Notes under the pieces: model-generated
What the model was told of the DNA's origin: nothing
Databases searched by the model: none
Seen by the model: the letters and a program-made list of their open reading frames with translations, nothing else
Shown: piece by piece, positions 45,188-56,712 of the stretch
Layout: every line of letters begins with the position of its first letter
How positions within the stretch are numbered: position 1 is the stretch's first letter
Assembly (NCBI GenBank): GCA_025738555.1
Contig: JAOVFP010000015.1
Span: 3,348,001 to 3,412,000, forward strand
Source of the DNA: Cyathus striatus
Lineage: Eukaryota; Basidiomycota; Agaricomycetes; Agaricales; Nidulariaceae
Reading direction: 5' to 3'
DNA: 64,000 nucleotides
Made by a program: the position numbers and the translations under genes

Positions 45188-46383
45188 ATGATAACGCGCC
45201 TCAGAACGCTCTTCCATCATCTCCGTACTACAAGAGTACCCATGTCGACCTCAGCACCTCTTATTCACAACACCAACAAGGCCTGCTGCACTATCCCTCC
45301 TGTGCAGTCAGACTACACTCCCAAAGGCACCTTCAAGTCCTATGCTAGCTTTAATAAAGTCTACCGCACCGGCCCCAGCGAGTGCGCAGACAAAGCTATC
45401 GTCTGCGTCTTTGATATCTTCGGGTATCTTTATCTCTATCATCTGCGTCGACCACTGCTTATTCCCGCTAAATACGTACCAGGTACTTCCCGCAGACGCA
45501 ACAAGGAGCAGACATCATCGCATCCACTTTAAATACTCCCGTATATATGCCCGATTTCTTTGAGCCGGACCCTCCTTTTCCTTACTCTAAGTATCCTCCT
45601 AAAACTGAAGAAGATAAGCAGGCTATTCAGGAGTTCTTCGGAGGCACCGCTAACCCCTCCAAGACGGTGAAAAAGCTTGTTGCTTTCGGTAAATTCCTCA
45701 AGTCACAGGGTGTTAAAAATGTAGGAGTCTACGGCTTCTGTTGGGGTATGTCAAACGCGGTCCGTTCATTAAAATAAAGAGCTGCTAATCCATGTCATCC
45801 CTGGTATCATAGGTGGCAAGGTTGTTATCTCCTCTTCGGGGAAGGACACCCCATTCTCCTCTGCCGCTATCGTTCACCCCGCGTAAGCAAATGATGTTGA
45901 CCCCATCCTCAGTATCCTCGCAAGTAACTGACTAACCAAATAAAGAATGCTTTATGGGGAAGATGCGAAAGAACTTGTCATTCCATTTGCCCTTTATGTC
46001 TCTAAGGATGAACCAATTCATGAAGTTGGTATCATGTGTTTACCTAGTGTTCTCTTTGACAATTTATTGACAATATAAATAATAGTACAACGCTATTGTC
46101 GACATTCTTAGCAAAAATGCCTTTGCTTCGAAGAATGACCATAAAAGTTATGATAACATGTGGGTTAACCCTAGCTATCTGCTGCTTCTGAATTATTGTC
46201 GACTAAATTTTTTCATTAAGGTTCCATGGATGGGCTGCTGCAAGAGGTGATCTTAAAGACACCGAAAACAAAAAAGAGTATGCATCTATTTATTCTTGTA
46301 AATGATTTCGAACTTAATACATAGTTTTCAGATACGAAGATGTGTACGAGAGGCTTGTCAATTTTTTTAAGAATACATTGTAA
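45188..46383 (+). CDS. Dienelactone hydrolase family protein
   Basis: Alpha/beta hydrolase with a Cys-Asp-His triad, similar to fungal AIM2-type proteins. The first methionine gives a basic, Ser/Thr-containing leader (MITRLRTLFHHLRTTRVP) that could be a mitochondrial presequence; a second in-frame Met at 45242 gives the usual cytosolic start MSTSAPLIHNTNKACCTIPP. Conserved parts: YKSYASFNKVY-type strand (FKSYASFNKVYRTG), IVCVFDIFGYFPQTQQGADI, NTPVYMPDFFEPDP, nucleophile GFCWGGKVV, Asp in LYVSKDEPIHE and His in MFHGWAAARGD. The splice at 45424 joins IFG to YFPQ. All triad residues are present. Natural substrate unknown. Six to seven exons. Convergent with the F-box gene 100 bp away. Confidence 0.88.
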
Positions 46384-46483
46384 CGTTAAAAATAGTTGCC
46401 CGAAAAAGTATATGTTATAAGTATATCACAGTCCAACCATTCTCGTAAACGAGTATAAGCATAACCCCAGTTTCAGAGTAACG

Positions 46484-48256
46484 TTATGTATATTCCATAA
46501 CGTGTTCAGGGGAGTCATCTTCGACTTTCCAAAGCCAGAATGGACCTGAGAGAAGTATTATATATATGTTTAGAAGCTTCGCTTTCTACTCACCAACAGG
46601 ATCGCCTGGTAAAAGAAAGAACAGTTCTGTTATGCGTATAGTGGCAGCGTTGGTAACACTATACCTTGATCATGAATAGTTGTTGTCCAGACTCCCACAA
46701 CACCCATGCCACTTCCAACTTCACCAATTTGCACGCCATTCGAACTTTCGAGTAATAAATACTTAGTTGTTTATTTCGGATACTTAATGGTCGCTTACCT
46801 CCATTGTGGGCTGTTGTCATAGATAGACATCTAAAAAAGACTAAGCCTACGGTTAAATTGAAAGATCGGAGATATACTCACAAACTGCCAACGAGGTTTC
46901 CCATCCTTGGCCATTTGAACGAATCCCTCTACGACGGCTTCATTCCCGTTTACACCTTTGGATGATCCAACGAAGTATAAAGGAGGATAAAGCTCGGCTA
47001 GCGGGGATTCGCCGTCAATGATTTGGTTATAAAATCGTGTACGTTGAGCAGTTGGTAGGAGCCGCAATTTCACCTCGATTAAGCGTGTAGCCTCGCGAAA
47101 TCGTGGATCTTCGAAGAACCTCGGATGACGAGGACCGTCAGCCAAATCAGAGTACTATAATGGTCAGAACCCCTGAAACGCGTCGAAAATAAGGAGACAT
47201 ACATTGAATGCTGACGTTAGTTGAAAGTGAGATCAATGATGTTTATGCAAATTATGCTTTTGAAGACAAGACACTAACCAAACAAATCACTAACGCGAAG
47301 CATATTAGAATGATCAACCGTCACGATACAGTAGAGAATATGCCATACCGATAGTCCATAAAGCACACGTATCTCCTCCACGTTCCTATCCAACAATTTA
47401 AAGTAAATTCGGGATAATATTTTCGCCGCCACACACCTTCAACGCCAGCCCAGTCATGAGCTTGGTATGAACCAGGTGCCGAATAAGGTCTGGTAGCTGG
47501 AAGACCAAGAGGTGGTCTAGTATTTGTCCAGGCTCCAGGTAATTCGTCGAGATTCATTAGCACAACATTGATAAGATGTTCGACATGTACCCAGTTGATA
47601 TTTCCATCGGAAAAGTAAGGCCCCCAGTTATTTTCAGAGTTATAATTGCGTAGATCATATACGAAACCTCTACTCTTGTTTCGTCGTTCCTTTAAGCGAT
47701 TCCTGGTTTTAAGGTCTCTATTATCATCCAGAGATAGTGCTAAATAGCTCCTTAACTGAGATTGAAGTCGGGTGACCTCAGTCGAGGAGAAGGAGTGATC
47801 CAGTATACGACTGGTCCGAAAAACAGTTATTAGCCATTGTAAGTCATAGGAATCATCGACGGAAGATTTGCTCTCGAAAGGTGGAGCGACTGAATGAACT
47901 ATAGAAATAAAGAGTGTTATGGCAGAAAGGATATCACTTTCGGAAGAAGATGGGTTGGAGGCTATGAGCTGAGCTCTGAGACGGGAGATGAGATTGGCCT
48001 TCCAATTTAGAACGGTTGGACAACGAAGGTTGGCTTTGCGCCGATATTCAAGAAGTTTCAATGGATTGTCAAATGGATATGCAAGGAAGAGTTGGCGCCA
48101 TAGATACTGATCAGTAGGATGATAGACGAGATTGTAAGCTAAATGAGATGATCTTGAGAAGGAAGCAACATCCCATGGGTGACAAAAGGTCAGAATACGC
48201 TGAGCCAATTCGACAGGTATACTGAAGATGGTGGTAGATTTGCAGGGCATTTTCAA
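46484..48256 (-). CDS. F-box protein
   Basis: Probable SCF substrate adaptor. The N-terminal F-box reads IFSIPVELAQRILTFCHPWD and VASFSRSSHLAYNLVYHPTD, then YLWRQLFLAYPFD. The long C-terminal part is typical of a mushroom F-box family: WVHVEHLINVVLMNLDELPG, VEGVWRRYVCFMDYR-like segment (WIGTWRRYVCFMDYRYG), ATRLIEVKLRLLP, LYFVGSSKGVNGNEAVVEG, RWQFVSIYDN, GVQIGEVGSGMGVVGVWTT and DPVGPFWLWKVED. The two open halves (47321-48256 and 46831-47145) are parts of one gene, because the family carries both. Start may be 48256 or 48250. The stop is TAA at 46484-46486. Substrate unknown. Confidence 0.8.
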
Positions 48257-48681
48257 GAGAGGACAGTGGGAAGATGGAGAAAGAGAAGAGAGATGAGAAA
48301 ATATTGTTTATGTAGATACGGTTTGAAGTTGTCAACGGCACCGGTCACTGCGGCAGCACCATAGTACATACTTGGACGGTGGTCCCGAGTTCTGTACCAG
48401 ACCTTATGCTATATTCGGGCTAAACCACGGAACGATTCCGACAGGTATGTTACTGGCAGCAACCATGTCAACCTTATAAGACTAGGTATGTACTGCACAC
48501 TGGTGCGCAGTGCACACAAGTCGAAATACTGAAGCATATAGACACACACATCAATATACCTGGTGGCTGTGTTGCAACTTGCACAAACCCAACATTGCGA
48601 CGCACTTCTTTTGTACGCCAACTGCAACTAAGCAATTGCAATAGACCAGTGGCTATCGTTCAAGCTTTGTAGCAATTTGAT
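48257..48681. other. Divergent promoter region F-box/prenylcysteine oxidase
   Basis: 425 bp between divergent genes. No gene or distinct motif seen. Confidence 0.5.
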
Positions 48682-50629
48682 ATGAAGACTTCCGTTCTAC
48701 TTGCTCTTACTGTTCAAGTCGCTTCTGCATTTCAGTTTCCCTTCCAAATTCCCTTTTTCAAATCCTCGGTTCCTTCTTCTTCAGTGGTTACAGAGCCACC
48801 TGCCACCCCTCGCATTGCTATTATAGGCGCTGGTGCCGGTGGAAGCTCTGCTGCATTTTGGATCTCAAAAGCCAAGGAGAGATTCGGCGTGGATGTGGAT
48901 ATTGACGTTTATGACAGAGAGGAATACATTGGTGGCAGTAAGTTGCAATCCAATCGTTAAATTTTCAATTGCGTGCATATGCTAATTACGCCTGTATTTG
49001 CGACTCTAGGAAGTACTATAGTTTATCCTTATGGAAACACAAGTCTACCTGAGCTTGAACTTGGTGCATCCATCTTTGTACAAGCAAATAAGAATCTCTG
49101 GAGAGCCTCAGAGGAATTTAATTTGACCCGTAGAGATTTTAGCGGGGAGGATTATGCGGCAGGTATTTGGGACGGCGAACAGCTTCTATTATCGGTACGT
49201 TGTTAGCATTAACAGATATTTTATTGAATTTCAAATAAACTTTCAGTTCGGTGGAAGTTGGTGGGACACTTTGAGAATTCTTTGGAGATATGGAATAAGC
49301 GCCCCTAGAAAAACCGAATCGTTGTATGATAATTTTCATGAATATTCACACTGTCAGCTTGCTAAGTCCTGTGTTGCCAGTGTCTCCAATATGATAAATA
49401 CATTCCTTACTTTGTATTCTTCCGACACACCTCGATGGGACAACCTTTCACATTTGGCTGAAACGCTTGGTTGGCGTCCACTTGTCACAAGAACAATGTC
49501 CGAACACCTTTTATCCCAAGGTGTGTCTGAAAAGTATGCTCATGAGGTTGTAGAAGCCGCCACGCGAGTGAACTACGGTCAAGTTAGTTGGAATCCTACC
49601 TTGAGAACATTTAACATGCACAGCTAATCTTCCTCGACAGAACGTCGATAAAATACACGCACTGGAAGGTGCATGCTCTATGGCCGCCTCTGGCTCAGTC
49701 GGAATCAAGGGGGGTAATTTCCAGCTATTCGAGCAGTTCTTGCGACGATCTAAAGCAAATATCTTTCTTAAGACTCCCGTAAGCGCAATATATAGTCTTA
49801 AAGAACATACCTTCTGTCTAACACTCTTTTGAAGGTTCATGCGATATCACGAAAATCATCCTCTACCGACTGGGTGGTTCGAAGCGAACGTGGTACCACT
49901 GAATATAAAGCAGTCATATTAGCTGCTCCATTCCACTTCACCAACATTTCGCTTCCTACAGACTTAGCTGAACTTGTTCCCGAGCAACCTTATGTACATC
50001 TTCATGTCACACTCTTAACCACGGCGTCTCCTAGCATGAACTCGAATTACTTCAAGCTTCCTCCTACTTCTGAACCCCCCAAAATGATGCTAACCACTCA
50101 TGAAGGTGCACGGAAAGGTGGAAAGGAACCCGAGTTCAACTCAATTTCATACCATGGATTAGTGCGTGAAGGAGAGTGGGCCGTGAAAATATTTTCGAAA
50201 AAGCGAATTAGCGACGAGTGGCTGGATAAACTCTTTAATAGCCAGATTGGATGGGTATATCGCAAAGAAGTACGTGATATCTGTATTACATGTTTATGAG
50301 TAATTAACAAGTCGCTCAGTGGAAAGCTTATCCTGAGCTTCCGCCTACTTCTTCATTCCCCCCGGTGAAACTTGACGATGGGTTTTACTATGTAAACGCT
50401 TTCGAACCGTGAGTCAATACTAACGTGGTTTTCTTTATGTTAAGTTGATTATAGGTTCATATCAACAATGGAGACGGAAACGATAGCTTCAAGAAATGTT
50501 GTGGACCTGCTCTTAAATGAGAAGTTCGGCATTGGTATCTGCGGAGCTGCCCTGTCACCATCCGCGAAAGACGAAGATTTACCCTTCCCACTAGTGCAAC
50601 AAGACTTCGTGTTAGGATGGGATTGCTGA
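48682..50629 (+). CDS. Prenylcysteine oxidase-like flavoprotein
   Basis: FAD thioether oxidase of the prenylcysteine lyase family, acting on prenylcysteine released from degraded prenylated proteins, in lysosome/vacuole or secretory space. It has a signal peptide (MKTSVLLALTVQVASAFQFP), the Rossmann motif RIAIIGAGAGGSSAAFWISK (GxGxxG), and the acidic end of the second strand in VDIDVYDREEYIGG. STIVYPYGNTSLPELELGAS, ANKNLWRASEEFNL, RWDNLSHLAETLGW, AGGFQ-type segment GVGIKGGNFQLFEQFLRRS-like (VGIKGGNFQLFEQFL), VILAAPFHFTNI and GLVREGEWAVKIFSKK are all in family order. Short exons joined by about eight introns. It ends FVLGWDC, as a soluble enzyme would. Complete. Confidence 0.88.
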
Positions 50630-50799
50630 TAAATGATATACAGTAGTACATGGAAAGTATATACCAGGCGCGATAGGATATATGTCGGCTAGATTAAATC
50701 CAAAATAACGTGCAGCCTGTGGAAATTATGCAAATATGCAAGAGCCAGAACATGATACGAGTAGTTTTACTACAGAAAGTGAAGGTATCAGAAGCAGGA

Positions 50800-52767
50800 T
50801 CACGCAGGAATTGGACCGCTTTCGGGTTTTTCAGCTATCGTTTCAAGGGCGCCATCACCAGCCACCCCATTCACACCATTACCATTAGCCTCATGGCCAC
50901 TGTGATGCAGCTCCAGATCAGGTCGACCATGGCGATCGCCAGCAGCAACTGGTGCTTCATAATAACCTTTCTTCGATTCGGAAAGATCAGACAGCCACCT
51001 GCCATCAGTAACATCACGACGGATTTCAATATAATCGCTTGCAAATTCGCCAATCTAAGTAAAAGGTAATTAAGTCTAAGAAGCAAAGAAGTTCACGAAT
51101 TACTACTCACTTCCACTTCGTCCATGCCTAACCGCTCAGCTTCAAAAGTGCTGCGCAGCTGTAAGCCAGGAATTAGATCCACTCCTTTCGCAATCAGCGC
51201 AGTCATAACAAAGGTATACGCGCAAGTTGCGCAGATGTAAGCAAACTGCTTGTAGAGTTGTTTCCAATTGTGATCAACCCAGCCACCCGGAACACCGAGA
51301 TTGATATCATCCATAGCTATAATGGTTCCTGAAGCGAAAAATCCATTCAAGAAAAGGCCGACAATTCCGCCAACGGCGTGCTCAGCGAATAAATCGAGGG
51401 CATCGTCAATTCCAACAATAAATTTAACTATTTTCCATGAGAAATCTTATAGACATATATACATGATACAAGCACATACCTTTTGTAGCAAAATTACACA
51501 AAGCACCTGAAAGAACACCAACGACGACGGAAGACCACGGATGAAGATAACCGGATGAAGGAGTAGCAGCGACTAGACCCGCAATGGTTCCAGAGCAAAG
51601 ACCAACCATACTCCAATGTCGTTCAATGCGATAGTCAAGCAAGCACCAGACCATACCTGCGAATGCAGCAGCAATCATAGTATTCCAGATAGCGAAGATT
51701 GCACGAATATTTGCACCGAATGCGCTGCCACCATTAAATCCAATCCAACCAAACCATAGCAAAGAAGCTATGCGGCACAAAATTGAGCTATGATTATATC
51801 TACATACATAACGAAACTGAACATACTTCCAAGTCCAACAAGCGAAACGTTATGCGGTCTGAAGTTGAGTAATTCTCGTTCTTGACGTCTTCCCAGAACC
51901 CAGGAAAAGGCCAGACCACCAACACCACTTCCGATTTCGACAGGTCCACCACCTACGAGCAATATTCCGATAGGATCAAAACTAAAATGGCAGATACGAA
52001 AGAAGTGGACTGACCAGCAAAATCTAAGACTCCCCATTCAAATGCCCAACCATGAGTGCTCCAAGCCCAACAGGCCAGAGGGCAATAGACAAGCGTAACC
52101 CAAATGAAAGTAAATACCATGGCGGGGAACACTCTTCCACGTTCCGCAAGACCACCCATCAAAATGGCAGCTGTTACGCATGCGAATTCCATTTGGAAGA
52201 AACTGTAAAGAATTTCGGGTATGAGCGGTGAACCCGGAGACGGGTCTGCATTGACTTTCATGAGGCCGAAATTTCTTAGATTTCCAATAAAGCCGTTGGT
52301 AGCGGTAGAGGAAAATGCGAGCGAGTATCCCCAAAAATACCAGTGGAAAATAACGACAGCATTACTGGCAACGACGGCCCAGATCAAAGACACTGCATAA
52401 ACGAGGAAATCAAAAAAAAGCAAAGGAGAGGCATGGTGATAACCCACACGCGCTTTTTCGGCGAGAAAGACCGGAATAAAGGAAAGCTGAATGAACGGTT
52501 CAGTAACGGAAAATGTGGGTTTGTTTGCAAGGCATACCGAGACCAGGAACCATGAGGAAGACCATGGCACCCGCGACGACTATGAAGGATACATCCCCAC
52601 GATCAAATCTACACAGAGAGAAATCAGAGAGGGTGATCCGAAGTGAAGGAGGGCATTTACTGGTTGGCGTCAGCACCTGTGGAGTATATAGTGTGAACAG
52701 AGAGAGAAAGGAGAGTGGAAGAAAACATACGACGAAGAAGAGAATGCAGAGGAAACCCCTTGGGCAT
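50800..52767 (-). CDS. Ammonium transporter (AMT/MEP family)
   Basis: Plasma-membrane ammonium permease with about eleven spans. Translation starts at 52767 (MPKGFPLHSLLRR, then ADANQFDRGDVSFIVVAGAM after an intron). Family blocks: FHWYFWGYSLAFSST, ILYSFFQMEFACVTAAILMG, ERGRVFPAMVFTFIWVTLVY, CPLACWAWSTHGW, DFAGGGPVEIGSGVGGLAFS, WFGWIGFNGGSAFGAN, ATPSSGYLHPWSSVVVGVLS, ALDLFAEHAVGGIVGLFLNG. The first residue of the pore twin-His pair is Glu (codon 51936-51938), the second His is kept (51378-51380). This is the Mep1/Mep3-type pore, not the Mep2 sensor type. The cytoplasmic tail has 3-4 dozen polar residues and ends SGPIPA. Four GATA-factor sites lie just upstream. Confidence 0.93.
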
Positions 52768-53791
52768 ATGTTATAAGGATAGTAGAATGATAAGGAGGAG
52801 GCAGGGGGAGAGAAGATAAGGGGAGGGGGCGAGAGAGGAGAAGAAGCGTAGACTTGTGGAGAACAAGTTTTGTGTCGGGAACAGTCAGCGCCTAAGAGAG
52901 CCGGAATGGGTGATTATCTTTGCGAGTGACAGGACAGCATGATGGCTCGTTATCAGTGTCACTCGTTCGGATGAAGTCAATTCCACAAGGCAACGCGGCC
53001 AACTTCCTCCACCAACCTCCACCCCCATTGCTGAATACCTATGTCAAATTCACCCCATCCATCAATCATATTCGACTGTAGTTTTTGAGTAACCATCGGC
53101 CATTGCATCTTCATCTTTTCAGTTCTTCTTCTTCGTCCAGCTATGCGAGGCTGCAAAGGCAAACCCAGCATCCAATGAGCACTCAGTGTCTTATCAGCCA
53201 CCGCCTCCAATCCAGGCCAAAGATCGTTAGCGCGGTCCCGACGCGGCGATCCATTATTTGATTATCCACATGATCAACTCGCCACTAAGTACAAAATAAA
53301 CAATATTTGACACAACCACGCAGGGCTTGGATTGAGAGCAAGAAATGAAAGTCAAATAACGCCTAGGCACATTTCCTCTGTCAACCGGTATGAGGACGAT
53401 GAAGAAACTAGTCCAAGCTGGCCCACCGCATCTTTCCGTTAGCAATCGCAGCATTCGATATCGATTGCCATCCCCCCTCAACTCCTCCGACAATTGTAAT
53501 GTGCGGATGTCATATGTTACTGTATACAAAAGTGTGAAGTTGATATGTAATGGAAGCATTTCGGCCGATGCTCAAATTCAAACGTCCAAGAGGGGCATCT
53601 CTGTATCCAAGGACCAAGGACAACTTCAGCTTCTAATCTAATCACGCAATACCGTTTACATTAAACTTGGACTTCCCGATCGCCGGTGTTCTTGTTTGCA
53701 TCTGAGAGCATCGCCAATTAAAACCAAATAATACTCGACTGAACTCGGCACCTGGCGAGGCGTCCGCATTGGCAATCTTCGTACTGTATTC
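52768..53791. other. Intergenic, divergent promoter region AMT/LIP2
   Basis: The largest gap (1,024 bp). The left 190 bp carries GATA sites for the ammonium transporter. The rest shows only short frames without codon or motif support on either strand. No RNA gene or transposon remnant recognised. Confidence 0.55.
52788..52955. promoter_or_regulatory. Four HGATAR sites upstream of the ammonium transporter
   Basis: TGATAA at 52788-52793, AGATAA at 52814-52819, and on the minus strand AGATAA (52914-52919) and TGATAA (52950-52955). Fungal AreA/Nit2 GATA factors bind such sites to switch on nitrogen-uptake genes under nitrogen limitation; role here is inference. Confidence 0.5.
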
Positions 53792-54574
53792 ATGTCCCTT
53801 CCTCCTGTTGTATACCACTTCTTTCGGGTTCCGTTGCCATATACACATACTCTAAAGGTCCAGGAAACAATACACCAAATTCAACATGCTCTCCGCCGAG
53901 ATTCAACGCATAGAGACTACCTTCTTTTACTCCAGCATCGTCCCGTGTACACCGCAGGCCGTCGCCAGACAGAAGATTCTACCACAGATGAGCGCATTCG
54001 CTTAAAAGGAATAGGCGCAGATTTTGTTATTGCAACTAGAGGCGGCCAGCTGACATATCATGGTCCTGGACAAATCGTTGGATATCCTTTACTCGACATG
54101 TCTCGTTATGATCCAACCATGGGAGCTCGAGATTATGTTTGTCGTATGGAGAAGATGCTACGACTGTACCTCAAGGAAACTCATGATATTTCTCACTTTC
54201 CCTCTGAGCACACGGGCGTATTTCTTGATCCCACTACGAAGATTGCCAGCATCGGTGTCCAGATCCGACATCGCTTGACTTCTCATGGGTTTGCTTTGAA
54301 TATCACTCGCAAGCCTCTTCCGTGGTTTGATAAAATTGTAGCCTGTGGACTGGATGGCGTGAAAGCAGGTTCAGTCGAGACTGCCGTAAACAAGAACGTC
54401 AGTGTCACAGCTGAAATACCCGCACTTGTGGAGGCTTTCGGGAGGACGTACGAACGTGAGATGGTTGAGATGCGACTAGAAGACGAAGGGGAGGTAGGGG
54501 ATGTTATAGCGAATTTAGAAAAGGAAGCCATTCATGCAGGAAGCTGGTCACAGACCCCTCAGTTCATGACTTAG
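53792..54574 (+). CDS. LIP2: Lipoyl(octanoyl) transferase
   Basis: Mitochondrial LipB-type enzyme that moves octanoyl groups from acyl carrier protein to the apo-H protein of glycine cleavage, the first step of lipoic acid assembly. A single exon of 260 residues, unusual among its intron-rich neighbours. Motifs: LLLLQHRPVYTAGRR, RGGQLTYHGPGQIVGYPLLD, the active-site Lys in TKIASIGVQI, HGFALNI, and the catalytic Cys in IVACGLDGVKAGSVET. The N-terminus MSLPPVVYHFFRVPL is short and carries little sign of a targeting peptide. The C-terminal 60 residues are acidic and variable. Tail-to-tail with ATP11, 166 bp apart. Confidence 0.93.
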   Translation: MSLPPVVYHFFRVPLPYTHTLKVQETIHQIQHALRRDSTHRDYLLLLQHRPVYTAGRRQTEDSTTDERIRLKGIGADFVIATRGGQLTYHGPGQIVGYPLLDMSRYDPTMGARDYVCRMEKMLRLYLKETHDISHFPSEHTGVFLDPTTKIASIGVQIRHRLTSHGFALNITRKPLPWFDKIVACGLDGVKAGSVETAVNKNVSVTAEIPALVEAFGRTYEREMVEMRLEDEGEVGDVIANLEKEAIHAGSWSQTPQFMT

Positions 54575-54740
54575 ATATGAAATATGTATGCACGTGTGTA
54601 CATACCCTTAGAAAAAGTACATACATTAGACGGTAACATCAAGTACTTTTGGTGCTGACCCTTGAGTGCCACACGCAATATATTACAGCACCGCAGAATG
54701 TTTTTATTACTGTAAGTATGCGCATACAAATATTATGTAT

Positions 54741-55916
54741 TTACAAAATGGATGATTCCCCCATCGTTCGCAGCAATTCCTCCCATTTGAAATCTTCGGG
54801 CCGCTCGTGGAAAGTTTGCAATAGCTTGCTTTCTAGTGAATCATTTATTGTGCCGTCTACATCATCAACATTCCAGAGATAAAACTTCTGTATGGCCAAG
54901 CAGAGTCTGTGAGCATCTTCTTGACCTAACATGTAATTTGATATGTTGGTTGTTGAGGCAGCGGAAGATGGCGTTATTTCTCCTCTGAGAAGTACTACAC
55001 CGTGGGTAGAGACTAAATCCGTGTAATGAGTAAACACAAGGTAGGGGGTCGCAAAAGAATTGCGCAGCTTGAACTCTTGTAATGGCGTTAATAAGATCGT
55101 CGAAAGTGGGGGATTTGGGGAGGTGGAATGCTGGGAGGGTTTTAGAAATGGGTCTTCGGTAGCGCTTGGGACAGACGGGGAATCGTGGAAATTCCACTGA
55201 AGATAATAAAATTCATACGCGGTATCATTTTCATCCTGGGATTCTGCGGAAGTATCCTTCGTACGAGATAGAGGCACTACAAATGCAGGATAACGCTGCG
55301 CAACTTTGGACATCCTCTGGTAGAGGTCGATAGGAATAGTCGCGCAGACGTAGCCTCGCCCAGTTCCTCCAGACCGTGATACGTGATACGCATTCCAGAG
55401 TGCTGAAATCTGGTCAGGTGTGTGAGGTGATGATAAAAGACGAGGAAGGTTAAGGATAGTAGACAAAGGCTGAGATAATTTGTCAATGAAAAGACCACGA
55501 CACAACTACATTTTAAAACAACCTTCACAGGGGAGCTATCTTTACGTTCCTTTATCCCAGGCGGAGTTGCAACAGATGAGGAATAAGACGCTTTTGTGGC
55601 AGATGTTTGTGCTTTCGTGCTTAAGAGTACTGCCGTTTCCTCGATACGTTTCTTGCGACGCTCCTCCTCTTCTCTTTTCACTTTGGTCTTTAGTTCTGAA
55701 ATACTCATGCCTTCCCTTCAAGGACAACTGGGATTAAAAACTCAGCGACATACAATGTATATAGTATTCTCACTGTTGTGCTTTTTGCTTTAGTTTTTCA
55801 GCATACTTAGATTCGTAATTGACGGTATAAGACCTTGCAAGCCGGTGGATGGAAGAATGGCGAGCACGCCATGAAAAGAGCTGGTTGGGAATACTTTTTG
55901 AAATCTGCCAGGACAT
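54741..55916 (-). CDS. ATP11: ATP11 F1-ATPase assembly chaperone
   Basis: Mitochondrial matrix chaperone that binds free F1 beta subunits during assembly of ATP synthase. I place the start at 55916: MSWQISKSIPNQLFSWRARH and SSIHRLARSYTVNYESKYAE form a basic presequence followed by the helix AEKLKQKAQQEGMSISELKT, which is typical for the family. After a coiled-coil-like KREEEERRKKRIEE and a Ser-rich linker come LSTILNLPRLLSSPHTPDQI, ALWNAYHVSR, FHDSPS, LTPLQEFKLRNSFATPYLVF, THYTDLVSTHGVVLLRGEIT and FYLWNVDD. The first intron lies between CAACA and GGAAGGC (5' splice near 55790). Complete; three exons. Confidence 0.9.
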
Positions 55917-56210
55917 AGATATTTAGAAAGTCGAGATCGGGAGAAGTTGTACTTCCTTTCGCCGTTCAGAGGAAATTTGACACATTTGTTTATATAATAT
56001 CAATATCAATATCAATATATTAATGCTTATGTAAGCGCGTTGAGGTTGATGAATCAGAGTAGCAGTACAGCTGCTGAGTCATTCCGGCTTAGTACAGGCA
56101 AAAGCGTGGTAAATAGCTAGTCCATGCAAAAAATGCCAATAAATGAATATGCTTGCTATACTAGTTTACAGATGCCGATCGCAATAATATAACATTATAT
56201 ACACAACTCT

Positions 56211-56712
56211 TCACTTTCGAAGCTCCTGCTCGACGTCTTTCTTCGCTTCTCGAGCCCCTGTAGTGGCCTGTGTTTAACGATTAGAGCATTGCATCATTAG
56301 ACACACTCAGATGTTACGAACTTGGTTGGCTTTATGCTCAGCATATTGACCTGCTTCCTGTGCCTTATGTTTAGTCTCCTCTGCAGAAGCACCTAATGTC
56401 AAGATCTTAATTTTACTCAGCGCTTAGGAGACATAGTATAACTCTTACCTATTTTCTCCTTTGCGACGTTAGTTGCCTTCTCCCCTGTTTCAATAGCGGA
56501 GGCTAGCCCCTTCCCAACTTTCTTATTCACCTGTTCAAGTCGATCAGCACAGAATGCCGGATTAGTCAGGAGCAGCAACCAACCTTGTCTGCGACTTCTG
56601 AGACTTTTTCTGTGACAGTCTTTCGTGCAGCGGGACTAACATGGAAAGAACGTGAGAGGATGGGGCCCCGAAGGATCTGAGAAGACACGGAAGATGCTGC
56701 AGTGCGGAACAT
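56211..56712 (-). CDS. Small LEA-like protein with mitochondrial presequence
   Basis: Protein of about 110 residues in four exons. It begins with MFRTAASSVSSQILRGPILS and RSFHVSPAARKT, a textbook cleavable matrix signal (basic, no acidic residues, Arg near the expected cut). The mature part is an amphipathic helix rich in Lys, Ala and Glu: TEKVSEVADKVNKKVGKGLA, GEKATNVAKEKIGASAEETK, HKAQEAGQYAEHKANQ, ending AKKDVEQELRK. The periodic A-x-E-x-A/K pattern resembles group 3 LEA and fungal stress proteins. The role as desiccation or stress protectant is inference. The ORF is supported by consistent splice sites at each junction. Confidence 0.72.

Noticed and set aside
46831..48256. Two separate genes, an F-box protein and a short downstream protein
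   Set aside because: The second part carries motifs (ATRLIEVKL, GVNGNEA, WQFVSIYDN) that normally form the C-terminus of this F-box family, and splice sites connect the pieces.
52977..53559. Open frames of 77-101 codons in the largest gap
   Set aside because: No recognisable domain, splice structure or codon pattern; they overlap other short frames and resemble chance frames in intergenic DNA.
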